The notes beneath the pieces are model-generated. The model made no database searches, had not been told where the DNA came from, and saw only the letters and a program-made list of their open reading frames with translations. A DNA stretch of 64,000 bases from NCBI GenBank assembly GCA_018350325.1, contig JAEVLN010000008.1, forward strand, positions 2,809,794 to 2,873,793. Direction: 5' to 3'. Of this stretch, positions 19,080-29,846 are shown piece by piece. The stretch is from Globodera rostochiensis. Its lineage: Eukaryota; Nematoda; Chromadorea; Rhabditida; Heteroderidae. The translations under genes and the position numbers were made by a program. How positions within the stretch are numbered: the stretch's first letter is position 1; the number at the start of each line of letters is the position of its first letter.

Positions 19080-21981
19080 ATGCGCCTTCAGCCGTCCAAA
19101 TCGTCCGAACTTCCGCGCGTTTTGATCACTTTCATCGTCCACGCGATTGTCCTCCCCCCCTCCCTGTCTCAAATTCCATGGGACTGTTCTCAAGCCCCGG
19201 CAGACGGAGGTTTTCTCACTTTCCTGCCGCTTCTGCTGCTAATTACCCCTCTCCCACCACTTAATTAGCCTTTCGACAAATCTGCAACATGCTTCAAAGT
19301 TGGGATCGGGGCGCTCGTCGTTCCATAACGCAACAGCAGCAGCTGCAGAACAACCAGTTGCCAATCAACGCGCCCGGAGTGCCGGATCAGCCGTCGTTGT
19401 CCCCGGCTGTGCCGCCGCGTTCGTTCAACCCCAGCGCCCATTCCTGCATGGATTTGGCCTGTCTTTGTCCTTACTTTCAGGTGCCTTTCACCCATCGGAA
19501 TTCGAAATTCACCCACCGCCCCCTTTCTTTGAAGCATCCCGACAGTTTCTGTCCCAAAATTAGTCTTTGAACAGCGATCGTCAAACTTCCTTTAGGGCAT
19601 TGCCGGCCCCGACGGTCAGTGCGCATTGCCGGAGGGGGGGCAGCCCTTACGGATGGCCGTGAGGAGGGAATACCGGATGTTAAGCGACGGGGACAGGCAA
19701 AAGTACCACCGGGCAATGGCCACGTTGAAAGGCAGCGGCGAATTCGACAGATTCAACGACCAACACAGACAGGCAAAACTTAGCATTTACGGGCCCCCAA
19801 ATGACCTTTCGGCACTCTTTTCAGGTTGGCGTCGCCTCCGGCGCCCATTCCGGGCCCGGCTTTTTACCGTTCCATCGCGAGTTTACAAAGCGATTGGAAA
19901 TTGCGCTTCGTCTGATCGATCCGTCGCTGGCCATCCCTTACTGGGACTCTGTGCTCGATTCTTATCTGCCCAATCCGGCCGATTCCGTCATTTTCACCCC
20001 CCAATTTATGGGGGAAACCGATTTGGTCGGGAATGTTGTGAGCGGACCTTTCGCGGGATGGCGCACTTTGGAGGGACGCGCGAACATTTTGCGGTGGGAA
20101 AATTTTGGAGATTAAAAGGGGGGGGGGGAGAATGGCGGCACCAAACACTTTTTGAAGACGGCCCGGGACGGAGGGGCGCGTGCTGACGGAGAACGACTTG
20201 AACAGTGTGTTGGAACAGACTCAAATTGAACAAGTGTTGGCCTACACATCGCCACAACAGAGTGAACTATTTGAATCATGCCTTAAAAACTGATCTGAGA
20301 GTATGATCAGAAAGACAGATCAGTCTAATGGATTAATTGCTTTCCACAAAATTGACAGATTGTCCCTACCTCCACAAAATTGACAGATTGTCCCTACCTC
20401 CACAATTTGACAGATTGTCCCTACCTCCACAAAATTGACAGATTGTCCCTACCACCACAAAATTGAATGATTGTCCCTAACACAAAATTGACAGATTGTC
20501 CCTACCTCCACAAAATTGACAGATTGTCCCTACCAGCCCAACTTTGGCGCACTCGAATATTCGCATTCCCAAGTGCATTTGTTCGTCGGCGGCGACATGA
20601 AACCGCCGACTTTGGCAGCAAATGATCCGATTTTTTATGTCCACCGTAAGGCAATTCCCGAATTATGTCACTGATCAAAAAGCTTGGCGATTCAGACGCT
20701 TTCATCGATTTTATCTGGGAGCAGTGGCGCCAGCTGAGACAGTCGAGACGGGCTCGGGAACAGGTCCTTTAGAAGTTCCAACTTTTGTTTTCGGCTTCTC
20801 GGGCTTTTCGACTTCGAATAACCAATAATAATGACGAACTCCAGTCACTGCTTAACAACATTTTGAAGGCGTATCCGGTCGACTTTTCGGAATGCTCTAA
20901 CCAGCAACACTTCGCCAACGCACAAATGCGACCGTTTGACTTAACCAACAAAGACGGTAAGTCGCCGAATTGCAAAAGGTCGAAATCGGTAAACCTTTCC
21001 AGGATTGTCCAACGCTTACACGGATAATCTGTACAGATTTGCGGCACGTCCAAGCTGCAGTCTGGAGGTGGGCGGGGGGAGTTTGGCATTTGTCTCCAAA
21101 CACTTTCACTTTAGAAAGACTGCGACTCGCCGTTTCTGTTCTGCGATCGAAGGGACGGCGGCGGTACTCCCCACTGCGTGTCCAAGGTAAAGCATTTGTG
21201 AGGGATTGGATCTTCTGAGGCCAATTTTAGTGGCCAAGTCTTTTGAACTCGATATTATGAAACTCATTACATTAAGATTAAAATGGGTGGCAATTGTCAG
21301 GGCTTCGAGGGGCTCGACTGCTGCTGGGAAGGCGAGTGCCAAAATTGGCGGTGCGTTCCGCGCCAAACGCCGCCTCCCGTGCCAAAAAGGGTGCTCTTTC
21401 ATCACGGATCATTCTGATCGTTTCTGATCACCCGCAACTTTCACATTTCAGCCGCCCCAGGCAATGTCACTTCAGCACAGTAACGGCGAATCATTCGCTG
21501 AATCGCTTAAACCGGCGATCGGATTGGAACCTCAAAGGCAATCCCAGCTAATGGCGAAGACGAGGACAACGACGACCATGGCACCAAACAACGGCACAGA
21601 CACACCAGTGATGGTCACCAACAGCAACTGCTTCAACGACGACCCGTGCTGTTCTGCATGGGCCACGCTCAACGAATGTTCTGCCAATCCGACATTTATG
21701 AACAGATATTGCCGGAGGGCATGCCATCAGTGCCAATCTCCGCCGAACAGAAGAGGTTGAACAAATTGTAATTTTTTGGTGCTTCCAATGGCTTTTCCTG
21801 CTAGCCTAATGAGCCTTTGAAAGCTTTACTTTACTTTTTGTTAGGCTGCAGTGACCGGCACATTTCGTGTGGCTATTGGCACGCCGCCGGCGAATGCTCG
21901 CGAAGGCGCCAATGGATGGCGGAGAATTGCCGGCAAAGCTGTGGCTGGTTAGTGTCCCCATTTTGTGATGGTCGAGAGTGA
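19080..21981 (+). CDS. Secreted tyrosinase with two C-terminal ShKT modules
   Basis: Type-3 copper enzyme of the nematode TYR family (phenol to quinone oxidation, cuticle/eggshell chemistry). Exon 1 (19080 ATG) gives a signal peptide ([19 protein letters not shown]) and [12 protein letters not shown]. The next exon continues [17 protein letters not shown], then [14 protein letters not shown]. CuA region: [20 protein letters not shown] and [15 protein letters not shown], with [11 protein letters not shown]. CuB region: [17 protein letters not shown] and [19 protein letters not shown]. Then [23 protein letters not shown] and a Cys-rich stretch (CDSPFLFCD). The first ShKT is [17 protein letters not shown]...CRRACHQC; the second is [17 protein letters not shown]...CRQSC...FC, ending at 21979-21981. 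All expected metal His are visible. A GC-AG intron lies at about 19774-19827. The acceptor before [13 protein letters not shown] is the last copy of a seven-unit tandem repeat (20343-20536). Confidence 0.93.
20343..20536 (+). repeat. Tandemly duplicated splice-acceptor unit (27-28 bp x7) in tyrosinase
   Basis: Seven units of consensus tccacaaaattgacagattg + tccctacc. Each carries the intron end (aaattgacag) plus the first exon bases (attgtccctacc). The family-conserved protein continuation (Q-N-C-P-Y) requires the acceptor in the last unit (exon starting 20523). Unit 5 has lost the AG (gaatgatt). Confidence 0.85.
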
Positions 21982-23151
21982 GAGAATGTCCCATCGAGAG
22001 CTTCCCGAGAACAATCGGAAACCCCCGCCGGTCTCGGGACCAATTCTCGATTAATTCACTTCACTTTTGGGGCCGGTTAAATTCTCTCGTCTTAAAGGTG
22101 CCATATCAGCCAACAACAATTGTGCGCATCGGTCGCCAGAATGAGTCGAATGTGAGGGAATTTGCTTTTGGCGGCGATCGGTCGGAAACAAAGGGGTGAA
22201 AACGATTAGCGAAATTAATGAGCGAAGTGTGAACTATTCGTCTTTAAGCCCATAATCCCAAAATGTAAATGAACTCCCTCGACGTGACGTGTAATATATA
22301 AATCCAACAAATCAAATAGTCGGAAGGATAAAAATTTAAAATGGGCATAAAATACAATAAAACAATTCGAATTTTTGGTTTTCGAAAGAGTTGGAAATTT
22401 CAAAAAGTTCAAAATGTCCGCTGAATAAACATATTTGTCTCCGCCATCGCCGCCGGCGTTTGTGCAAACTTCGACCGGTCGCCCGCCCCGCCGTCCGTCG
22501 GCGGCGGTGTCCCCCCCCCCCCGGGGGCTTTTGAAAGTTTTGCCCTTTCCTTTCCCTTATTTTGTTGATGGGAGGCTGCTGTGTTGTTTATTTGTTATTG
22601 TTGTGCTTTCCCCGCCCTTTATGCATCAAAGATCGTTGGTCTTTGGTGCGTTCGCTATTCTTCGGGCCCCCAGGATAATCACCCAATTGGGCAGTGTGTG
22701 GTGAATGGCCCCCAAAGGGTATAAAAGAAGAAAACATCGCTCCCTCCGTCGCATCCATCCCATTTTTACATTCATTTTGTGTGTATTTGTCCCACATTTC
22801 TGCCTTTTTCATCAGCGAGTTCTGTTTAAAAGACAATACAAATTTTGATAAGCAAATTAATCGGGAAGCCCCCGGGGGGGGGGCCCGGAGGGGTTAAAAA
22901 CACTTCACGTGCAACCGGTGGGCCAATTGGACGGTCGCGTGCAACTTTTTGCTTTTTGTTTATCACTTTATTTGCTTTGTGTTGTTGTTGTTGTCGTCGT
23001 TATTATTTTAAGTGACTTTTTGTTTTCCCACTCCGTCCCAATTCCCATAACATCGCCTGCCGTCCAATACTTTCATTTCTTTTATTTTCATTTTATTTTA
23101 TTTCATTTAATTAATTTCAGCAATTCTAAAAAATATTTCTGTTACATTCAA
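21982..23151. other. Intergenic, tyrosinase to annexin
   Basis: No convincing exon. Contains G/C-rich runs (near 22510 and 22870) and T/GT-rich tracts (22980-23110). The annexin mRNA probably has its trans- or cis-splice acceptor at 23120 (aatttcag). Confidence 0.45.
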
Positions 23152-24725
23152 ATGATGTCAAACGCCGCCAAAAACATTCTCGGCACGCCGACCATTCACA
23201 ACAATGCGAATTTCAATGCAACAATAACCGCCCAACTTTTGCATAAGGCCATTGGGGAAAAGAATAAGGTGAGGGGGGGGGCATAAAATGTTCTGAGAGC
23301 ATTGGCCCAAAGTTGAACATTTAGGATGAAGTCATCCGTTTGTTGTGTACCATCTCCAACCAGCAGGTGGGCAGGGAAAGAGTCATTAGTTTCTAATTTG
23401 TAAGGTTTTTGACATTTGAAGCGTCAAGAAGTGGTCGTCGAGTTCAAGTCGTTGTTCGGTGAGGATTTGCCCTCCAGACTTAAGAAGGCTCTTTCCGGCG
23501 ATTTAGAGGAATTGATGTGAGTGATTTGGGGGGGGGGCGGCATTTTGTAGGGTTTTTGTCTCACAATAATTTTAAGTTTGGCTTTGCTGGAATTGCCTTC
23601 GGTTTTTGAGGCGCGTCAGTTGTACAAGGCGATGTCCGGGCTGATGGGCACCAAAGAGTAGGCCATTAAAGGGCAAAATCGAGACAAAAAGCATTTATCG
23701 CCACAGATCGGTGCTGATCGAGATTCTGACGACGCACAGCAACCGACAGATCGGCGAGATGAAGAGAGTGTACGAGAAACTGTACGGACATCCGCTGGAG
23801 AAGGACATCGTCGGAGACACCAGCGGACCATTCCAACATTTGCTGGTCTCCTTGTGCAATGAATCGCGTGATGAGAGTTGGAACACCGACCCTCTGAGAG
23901 CAAATATGGTGGGGGGGCCGGGAACGAACTTCGATGGGTTCGGAACCAATCCGCCAATTTGGGTCATCAAAACAATCCGTCGGGCATTAATTACCCGCGG
24001 AACGCTTTTACACAAAACGTAGTCTCACTTTTAACTAACAAAACCACTTTTCTGGTTAATGAAATTTAAACTGGGTGCTTTCATTTATAAGGTGGCTCGA
24101 ACTCTGTTCAAAAAGAGCGAAGTCGAGAGTGGTGTCGACGATGCTGTGTTTAATCAGGTGTTGGCCAACGAGAACTTCAACCAGGTCGGAGGAGCTAATC
24201 CCTTTCCATTGGGTTCCAATGCAAAAATTGTTTTGTTGTTCAGTTGCATTTGATCTTCACCGAGTACGAGAAGGTCAGCGGACACACAATCGATCAGGCC
24301 ATCCAGCAGCAGTTCAGCGGGGAAACCCGGGACGGGTCGATTGGGGGAGGGGGGCTGGCCGTTAACGATTATTTTGGTGCTTTTCAGTTTCATGGCGGTG
24401 GTGGAATGTGTTCGTAACCGCCACGCCTTCTTCGCTAAATTGTTGCAAAATGCAACCAAAGGCTTTTTCGGCATTGGCAATCTCGGCATTGGCACGCGTG
24501 ACTCGGACCTGATTCGATTGATTGTCTCCCGCGCTGAGTGTGACATGGCCGAGATCAAAGTGGGTTTGGTGCAGGGATTTTGTGGGGGGGGGTGTACTGC
24601 TTGCTCAACTCGAGTTTAAGGACCAGTACATGCAAATGTACAACACCACGCTGGAGAATGCCATCGAAAAGAACTGTTCGGGGTCGTACAAAGAGGGACT
24701 GTTGACGCTGATCAAAGGAAATTGA
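23152..24725 (+). CDS. Annexin (four-repeat, partly degenerate calcium sites)
   Basis: Calcium-dependent phospholipid-binding protein. The start ATG at 23152 (MMSNAAKNILGTPTI) follows an acceptor. Repeat I: ITAQLLHKAIGEKNK/DEVIRLLCTISNQQ/RQEVVVEFKSLFG. Repeat II: QLYKAMSGLMGTKESVLIEI, RVYEKLYGHPLEKDI, DTSGPFQHLLVSLC. Repeat III: VARTLFKKSEVESGVDDAVF, NQVLANENFNQ, LHLIFTEYEKVSGHTIDQAI. Repeat IV: FMAVVECVRNRHAFFAKLLQ, GIGTRDSDLIRLIVSRAECD, FKDQYMQMYNTTLENAIEK, SYKEGLLTLIKGN-stop. The type-II GxGT loop is clear only in repeat IV (LGIGTRD), where an extra FFGIGN segment precedes it. Repeat I lacks it, repeat II has MGTKE and repeat III has VESGVDD. No signal peptide is visible, unlike some secreted annexin-like effectors of cyst nematodes. 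The exon ending at 23657 needs donor gtaggc, which contains a stop if read through. Confidence 0.9.
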
Positions 24726-25282
24726 GGGGGGAAAGGATCGAATCGATCGTCCCGCCGACTTTCCTCGGCGCTAATTAAATTTTTGTCAATCACAAAATTG
24801 TTATGCTTCTATGAAGCCGATAAATTCATGTTGTGAAATGTGTTGAGCAACCTTCTAAATGCAACGGTTCTGTTGTTAGTCCCAAACTTCCACAAATTGT
24901 AGGCGGTCGGCATTGAACCCCCCCCCCCCCCCCCCGCTTTCTTCCGACTGACTCCCCCAATTTGCTCCCAAATTGCATCGATTGAACGCCGTCAACCGGT
25001 GGGCGATGCGGCGAAGGTGACTTCGTCTCTGTCCCACCCCATTCACTGCGCGAGTTTGGGGGGGGGGGGGACGGACAGATTAGGATCTCGTCTTTGCTTC
25101 CCATCATCGCCTTCCTGCCACCGGGCCCCCCCCCCCTTTTGTCTTTCATCGCTTCCCGAACAAATTTCCCTCAACCATTTCATTCTTTAAAGTTTAAACT
25201 TTCGACTCCATTTTCGTTCATTTAGCGAAGGGGAGGGGCATTTGACTGTAAAAAGTGTGCCCATTCTCTGCAGAAATTACAA
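24726..25282. other. Intergenic, annexin to steroid dehydrogenase
   Basis: No gene seen. Notable homopolymers: poly-C 24919-24936, poly-G 25061-25071, poly-C near 25127. The 3-beta-HSD ATG follows a cag acceptor-like site at 25273. Confidence 0.5.
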
Positions 25283-27055
25283 ATGGGCGTAAAAGTAGCG
25301 ATTACCGGCGGCAGCGGCTTTATGGCCGCTCATCTCATCCGCCGCCTCAGGGCCAATGCGACAATTGACGAAATCAGAACCATCGACCGGAAGCCGTTCA
25401 GACAACTTCTTCCAAACGGTCAGCAAACGAGCCGACTTCCATCTCAACTTCATTCTCCCAATTGCCATTTCTTTTTCTCATTTGTCAGATGAAAATTCTC
25501 CATCGTCCGACGACGTCCCCCCAATTGTTCACTACCAATGCGATTTGCTCGACGTTGCCAAGCTGGAGAAGGCATTGGATGGCGTCGATGTGTTGTTCCA
25601 TTTGGCCCGAAAGGCTTTCGAATATCTTTTCGTGACCGATCAGAAGACGCTAAACGACCGATACACCCGCGACAATTTGGAAGGTTCCGTCGTTCGGTGG
25701 ACGCCAAAACATTCATTTTGTAACTTGCAGCCACTCAATCACTCTTGGACACCATCTTCAAGTGCTCCGTGCCGCGGATGGTCCACGTCGGAGGTGAACA
25801 AATCAGACGAACTCCTCGGCACTACGCTTCCCGAACTCCTTCCTAACTTCTCCAGCATTGTTTATTTGTTTGATCCGTTCAGATGCCTTTGCCAACGTCC
25901 CCCCAGGCGACAATTTCGGCAATTCCGAGGACATCCACCGCGGCTTGCCGACCAAATATTTGATGGGCCATTACGGAGAGACACGGGCAAAGGCGGAATT
26001 GGTTGGACGGAAGAAAAGCGGGAAAATGCTTCCAAATGGTCGGAACGTTTGGGGGGGGGGGGGCGTCGAAAATTTCGTTAAAAACTTCCAGGGCGGCAAT
26101 TCCACGCCCTTTTCCTTCGAGCGACTTTTGTTTATGGCGAAGGCGAGAAAAGGCTGCCGACGGCACTGAGAAAAGTGGCGGAAAGGCACGGAGATATCAG
26201 CGAATTTGCAGGGCCTTCCAATGGAATGCTGCAATATGTGAGCAAATTGGAAGAACAAAAAAAATGCGATGAAGTGGGACGAATCGAGTAAAAGTGCCAT
26301 TCCCGGAGGGGGAGGAGAGGGGACAAAGGCAAATCGAGTAAAAGTGCCATTCCCTTCTTTTCTGTTTGTTCCCCAATCCGGGCAATCAAATTATTCCGTC
26401 CAAGATTTATGCCGGGAATTTGGCTTCGATAATGGTCGAATCGATGGAGTTGCTGCTGTCCGAGCGGGCAGAACGATTCTCCGGCACATTCTTCTATTGC
26501 ATGGATGACGCCGTTTGCACCAAATTTGGCGAAGTTGGCCAAAACCATTAATTTTTTCATTTAAAAAGAGTGTTTATGTTCCATTTCATTCGTTCAGTTA
26601 GATTCCCGGTTAAATGATTTGTTTCCGAGATTAGTTGGCCGATGCCTGCCATTAAAGCATTCGTCATTCCCTCCCTCACAAAGTTCTGTGCTCCGTTGGT
26701 CCGCGCGCTCGGTCACCGAATGGGCCCGCCCGTCACGAGCCAATGGGCCACGTTGCTCAAGCTGTACATTGAGCAGTGCATTCGCTGTTTGTGCGGTTGG
26801 GAAGTGACGGGAGGAGGCGACTTCTCCGCCAGTGCACTCCGATTTCTGTTTGGCTGCGCAATTGGGTTTTCGGGTCGAAGGATGGCACTGATCCTGAAGC
26901 ATCGGCCGGGCGGGGAAGGAATGGCCGAGTGGACGGAGAGAACGACTGATTGGATCAGAACGGAAATGATCGGAAGCGGAGGAGGGGAAATGGACGAAGG
27001 CCAATGGAAGAGAGGAGGGGAGGACGAGTCGAAGACAATGCGTCGAATGGGATGA
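25283..27055 (+). CDS. 3-beta-hydroxysteroid dehydrogenase-like extended SDR
   Basis: NAD(P)-dependent short-chain dehydrogenase of the 3-beta-HSD/NSDHL type, acting on sterol or steroid 3-hydroxyl groups, usually ER-associated. The N-terminal Rossmann motif is at once visible: VKVAITGGSGFMAAHLIRRL, with the acidic IRTIDR after beta-2. Exon 2 has YQCDLLDVAKLEKALDGVDV and LFHLARKAF. The next gives ATQSLLDTIFKCSVPRMVHV. Then DAFANVPPGDNF, LPTKYLMGHYGETRAKAEL, RATFVYGEGEKRLPTALRKV, IYAGNLASIMVESMELLLSE and FFYCMDDAV. A basic C-terminal exon follows to the stop at 27053-27055, with hydrophobic SALRFLFGCAIGFS. The catalytic YxxxK position reads Y-G-E-T-R, with Lys two residues later, so the active site may be shifted or altered. 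The intron before RATFVYGEG has a poly-G run. Family is confident; exact substrate is not. Confidence 0.85.
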
Positions 27056-27375
27056 AGCGGAGGCAAATGGTCACAACACAAAACGACGACTAATTGAGAG
27101 CAAATAACCAAACGATTTTATTGTGTTTCACAAAGCTCAGCGAGTGACAATATCACACAAATAATGAAAATTCCAACTCGGTAAAATCATTAGTAAAAGA
27201 GTTCTTTTCGAGCGGAAATTTCGTTCAATTTTTTTGCAAATTTTACTGTAGAGCAGTCCAACCAAGCTTGCGTCTTTAAATCCAGCTTCCGAGCCGTATT
27301 CATCAAATTCTAACTTAAAAAAGGCAATAAACTCAACCCGAAAAAGGGGTTTTGCCCACCAATAAGCAAATAAAT
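27056..27375. other. Intergenic, convergent gene ends
   Basis: Short AT-rich space between the ends of the dehydrogenase (+) and the unrecognised minus-strand gene; it probably holds both 3' UTRs. No other feature seen. Confidence 0.5.
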
Positions 27376-28439
27376 TCAACCCAACCCTTTAAACTCCGAG
27401 CTGTGCCATATGTTCACCTTTCTCTGCGGGTTGTTAATTTCCACATTGGCCTCCTTGATCACGTCGAAGTCGAACAGTTCGTAGAGGATGGCCAAGTCGC
27501 AGTTGTCCACCGCGTCTTTGGTAGTCGGCCCTTGGCCTTCGAATTTCGCACTTTTCACGCCGATCGATTGCACTGTGATGAATTTGCGGCAGACGTGCAC
27601 CAGCGAGTGCCATGCCGAGCGATCCTCCACCTCCAAACATTGCGTTTTATTCACAGAAAGCAAATTGCGCTTGATGAAACGGTTCAACGCCTTCGACGCA
27701 TTGTCGACGTTGTACCCATGGGAATACGTTTCGGAGGCGATGCGAAACGCTGCAGGCAAATCTGGGTGACCCTACAGAGATTTTGTGAGTAATTGCAATT
27801 AAATTATTTATTTTTACTAATGACCTTCGGCAAAAGGATGGTCAGGCCGGAATTCGCTGCACGAAATGTGATTTTGTCAGAAGTGGCGGAACGACGTCTT
27901 CGCTCGAAGAAAGGCTGCACCCGTTCATTGTCTTTGCTCCGATCGCAACGGACGGAAGTGCCCGCAAAATGTGCCGCTTCCGGATTGGACGGGCTGACAC
28001 CGGAAGGGGCAGAAGTGCCGGCCTAGATCAACCACAAATTGACAAAAACCCTTTTATTTTGAACCTGCTGCCGTTGCTGCACATCGTCCCACCCGCTCTC
28101 TTGGCCCCACTCCTCCGGCCCTCGGCTTGTCCTTTCGGTCTCATCCTTTCGGCTTGTCCTTTCCGTCTCATCCTTTCGGCTTGTCCTTTCCGTCTCTTCC
28201 TTATCTTCTTCCGAGCTGTACTCCCACGGTGGACGGCCATAATCGGCCACCGGATCCTTCTTTGTAATCGGTCCAATCTTTGCTGAACTGCTTGTGCCCA
28301 AAGAAGCCGCAGGCTCTTCCAAATTGTTTTGGTTTTGTCCGGTGACAAAATTCGGAGGTTGACCCCAAAGAAAGGGCTTTGTCCCATGCTCACTGACAGA
28401 TGAATCCGCTCTCAACTGCCATCTTTGTCCAAAATTGAC
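27376..28439 (-). CDS. Unrecognised protein with hydrophilic repeat and C-terminal conserved-looking domain
   Basis: I do not recognise this gene. Minus-strand exons appear to join in order. Exon A (28439 leftward) gives a hydrophilic, Pro/Glu-rich segment with GTKPFLWGQPPNFVTGQNQ, then a 9-residue repeat (DETERTSRK, three tandem copies, the last divergent) and WGQESGWDDVQQRQQ. Exon B (about 28020-27825) gives a low-complexity segment containing AGTSAPSGVSPSNPEAAHF and ITFRAANSGLTILLPK. Exon C (27777-27376) gives GHPDLPAAFRIASETYSHGY, LNRFIKRNLLSVNKTQCLEV, a WHSLVHVCRKFITVQSIGV stretch, then DAVDNCDLAILYELFDFDVI, and ends SSEFKGLG-stop. Exon C looks like a folded domain. The splice joins are plausible but not proven and the 5' end is unknown. 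A mobile-element-like insert sits immediately upstream (28490-28954). Confidence 0.5.
28131..28202 (-). repeat. 27-bp coding tandem repeat (x3)
   Basis: Unit tcatcctttcggcttgtcct + ttccgtc on the + strand, encoding DETERTSRK on the minus strand in the unrecognised gene. The first copy differs by a few bases. Confidence 0.85.
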
Positions 28440-29846
28440 CTGAATTATTTAAAATCAGCTTTTGATTGACCTTTTCAATTGTCATAAACAGGGCTGATAC
28501 TTTTAGAGCTTTACCTATTTTTTCTGCAGCTTTGTTTTGTCGAGTTATGCACGAAAAGCATGTTTTTAGTCGGAAATTTTGTCGTTTTAACGAAACTGTT
28601 CGGACCTAAAAACCCTAATTTCGCGTCTAAACTATTTTAGGCATTGGTTTTTTTGCATATTTCGGCATTTTCCAAAAAATTCTTAAGAAAAATGCAATAA
28701 AACGAATTTTTCTTGTTAAGATCCTTCAAACAAAAAATTTTTTTAGTGCCCATAAACAGAACTTTTTTTGCACATACTTCAAGAAATATGTGAAATACCT
28801 GAATGATAATTTCCACGTTTTAAGCTATTATTGTTATTTTCACTCATTTTTTTCGTACCTATTTTTGCTTATAACCCGGTTTTTTGGAGCCTATTTTGGC
28901 ATTTTTCTCACCTATTTTAGGTACGCGTGTCTATTTGAAAAAATATCACCCCTGATTATAAAGTTAAAATAAACAAATGTGCAACCTGATTCTGTTTGGG
29001 GTTGGACATTTCCATTATGTTTTTTGAGTAAATAATGTTTCATTCAAAACGAATTTCTAAATTAAATTTAAATGGATGAATCTATTCGAACAAGAACAAT
29101 CCAATTCTCAGGTAACGAGCTGAAAACGACCAGCGGTGGAAAGTAGTTGTTACAAGCAAAGAGAAAATGTATGCCAAAACATCGCACAAAACTTTGAAAT
29201 GTTTGAACGATTTGTTAGTAATAATAAATCTTTGGCGTTCTGTCATTTAAAAAAAAAGAAGTTACAATGGAAACGAGTTAGCCGCACATCGAAAACAATA
29301 ATTTTTGATTAAAAACACCGATTTTCCTGATTTTTTGCAGAGACCTCAAAAACAAATTGCACCCAGTGCTAAGTTTTCTTTACTCAAATCAAGTTTTAAG
29401 AACAGTTTTCCTGGTAAACAAAGTGAAAAAATTGTTTTAAAAAATCCCGCAAAATCCGATTAAATTACTAAAGCTTTCAGATCTGGCAGCCTCGCGAATA
29501 ACCATACTCATACTCAGTACGCATCTTCACAGCGCTACAAATATTTATCTGATTTCATAGCCAATTGTATAGGAAGATGCCATTTGGGGGTGACTATTTT
29601 TATTTTTTCGCAAGAGGGTCATTGATCTGTTGACATGGGATAATGAGATTAATTAAAATATTAGGTAAATAACAACAAAACAGCAGGCATGTGGGAATAT
29701 TTGACAAATACAAATGCTTTAAAACGATTAACTTTGAGAAAACAAATTCTAATGTCCTCCAGAAAATGCGTGCAACAAAGATACATGTTTTACGGGCATA
29801 TTTCTATGTTTAAGTGACTGGGGGGTAATTGGTTTATAATATTTTG
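28440..29846. other. Gene-free AT-rich interval
   Basis: No coding exon recognised. The left third is the MITE-like element at 28490-28954. The rest is AT-rich non-coding sequence preceding the 3' end of the glutamate synthase gene. Confidence 0.5.
28490..28954. mobile_element. Putative MITE-like element with short terminal inverted repeats
   Basis: Left end cagggctgatactttt and right end aaaaatatcacccctg are imperfect inverted repeats about 465 bp apart. Internal sequence is AT-rich with no ORF. An internal block (about 28520-28585, containing gcacgaaaagcatgttttta) recurs in inverted orientation with mismatches at about 43490-43560. Confidence 0.5.
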
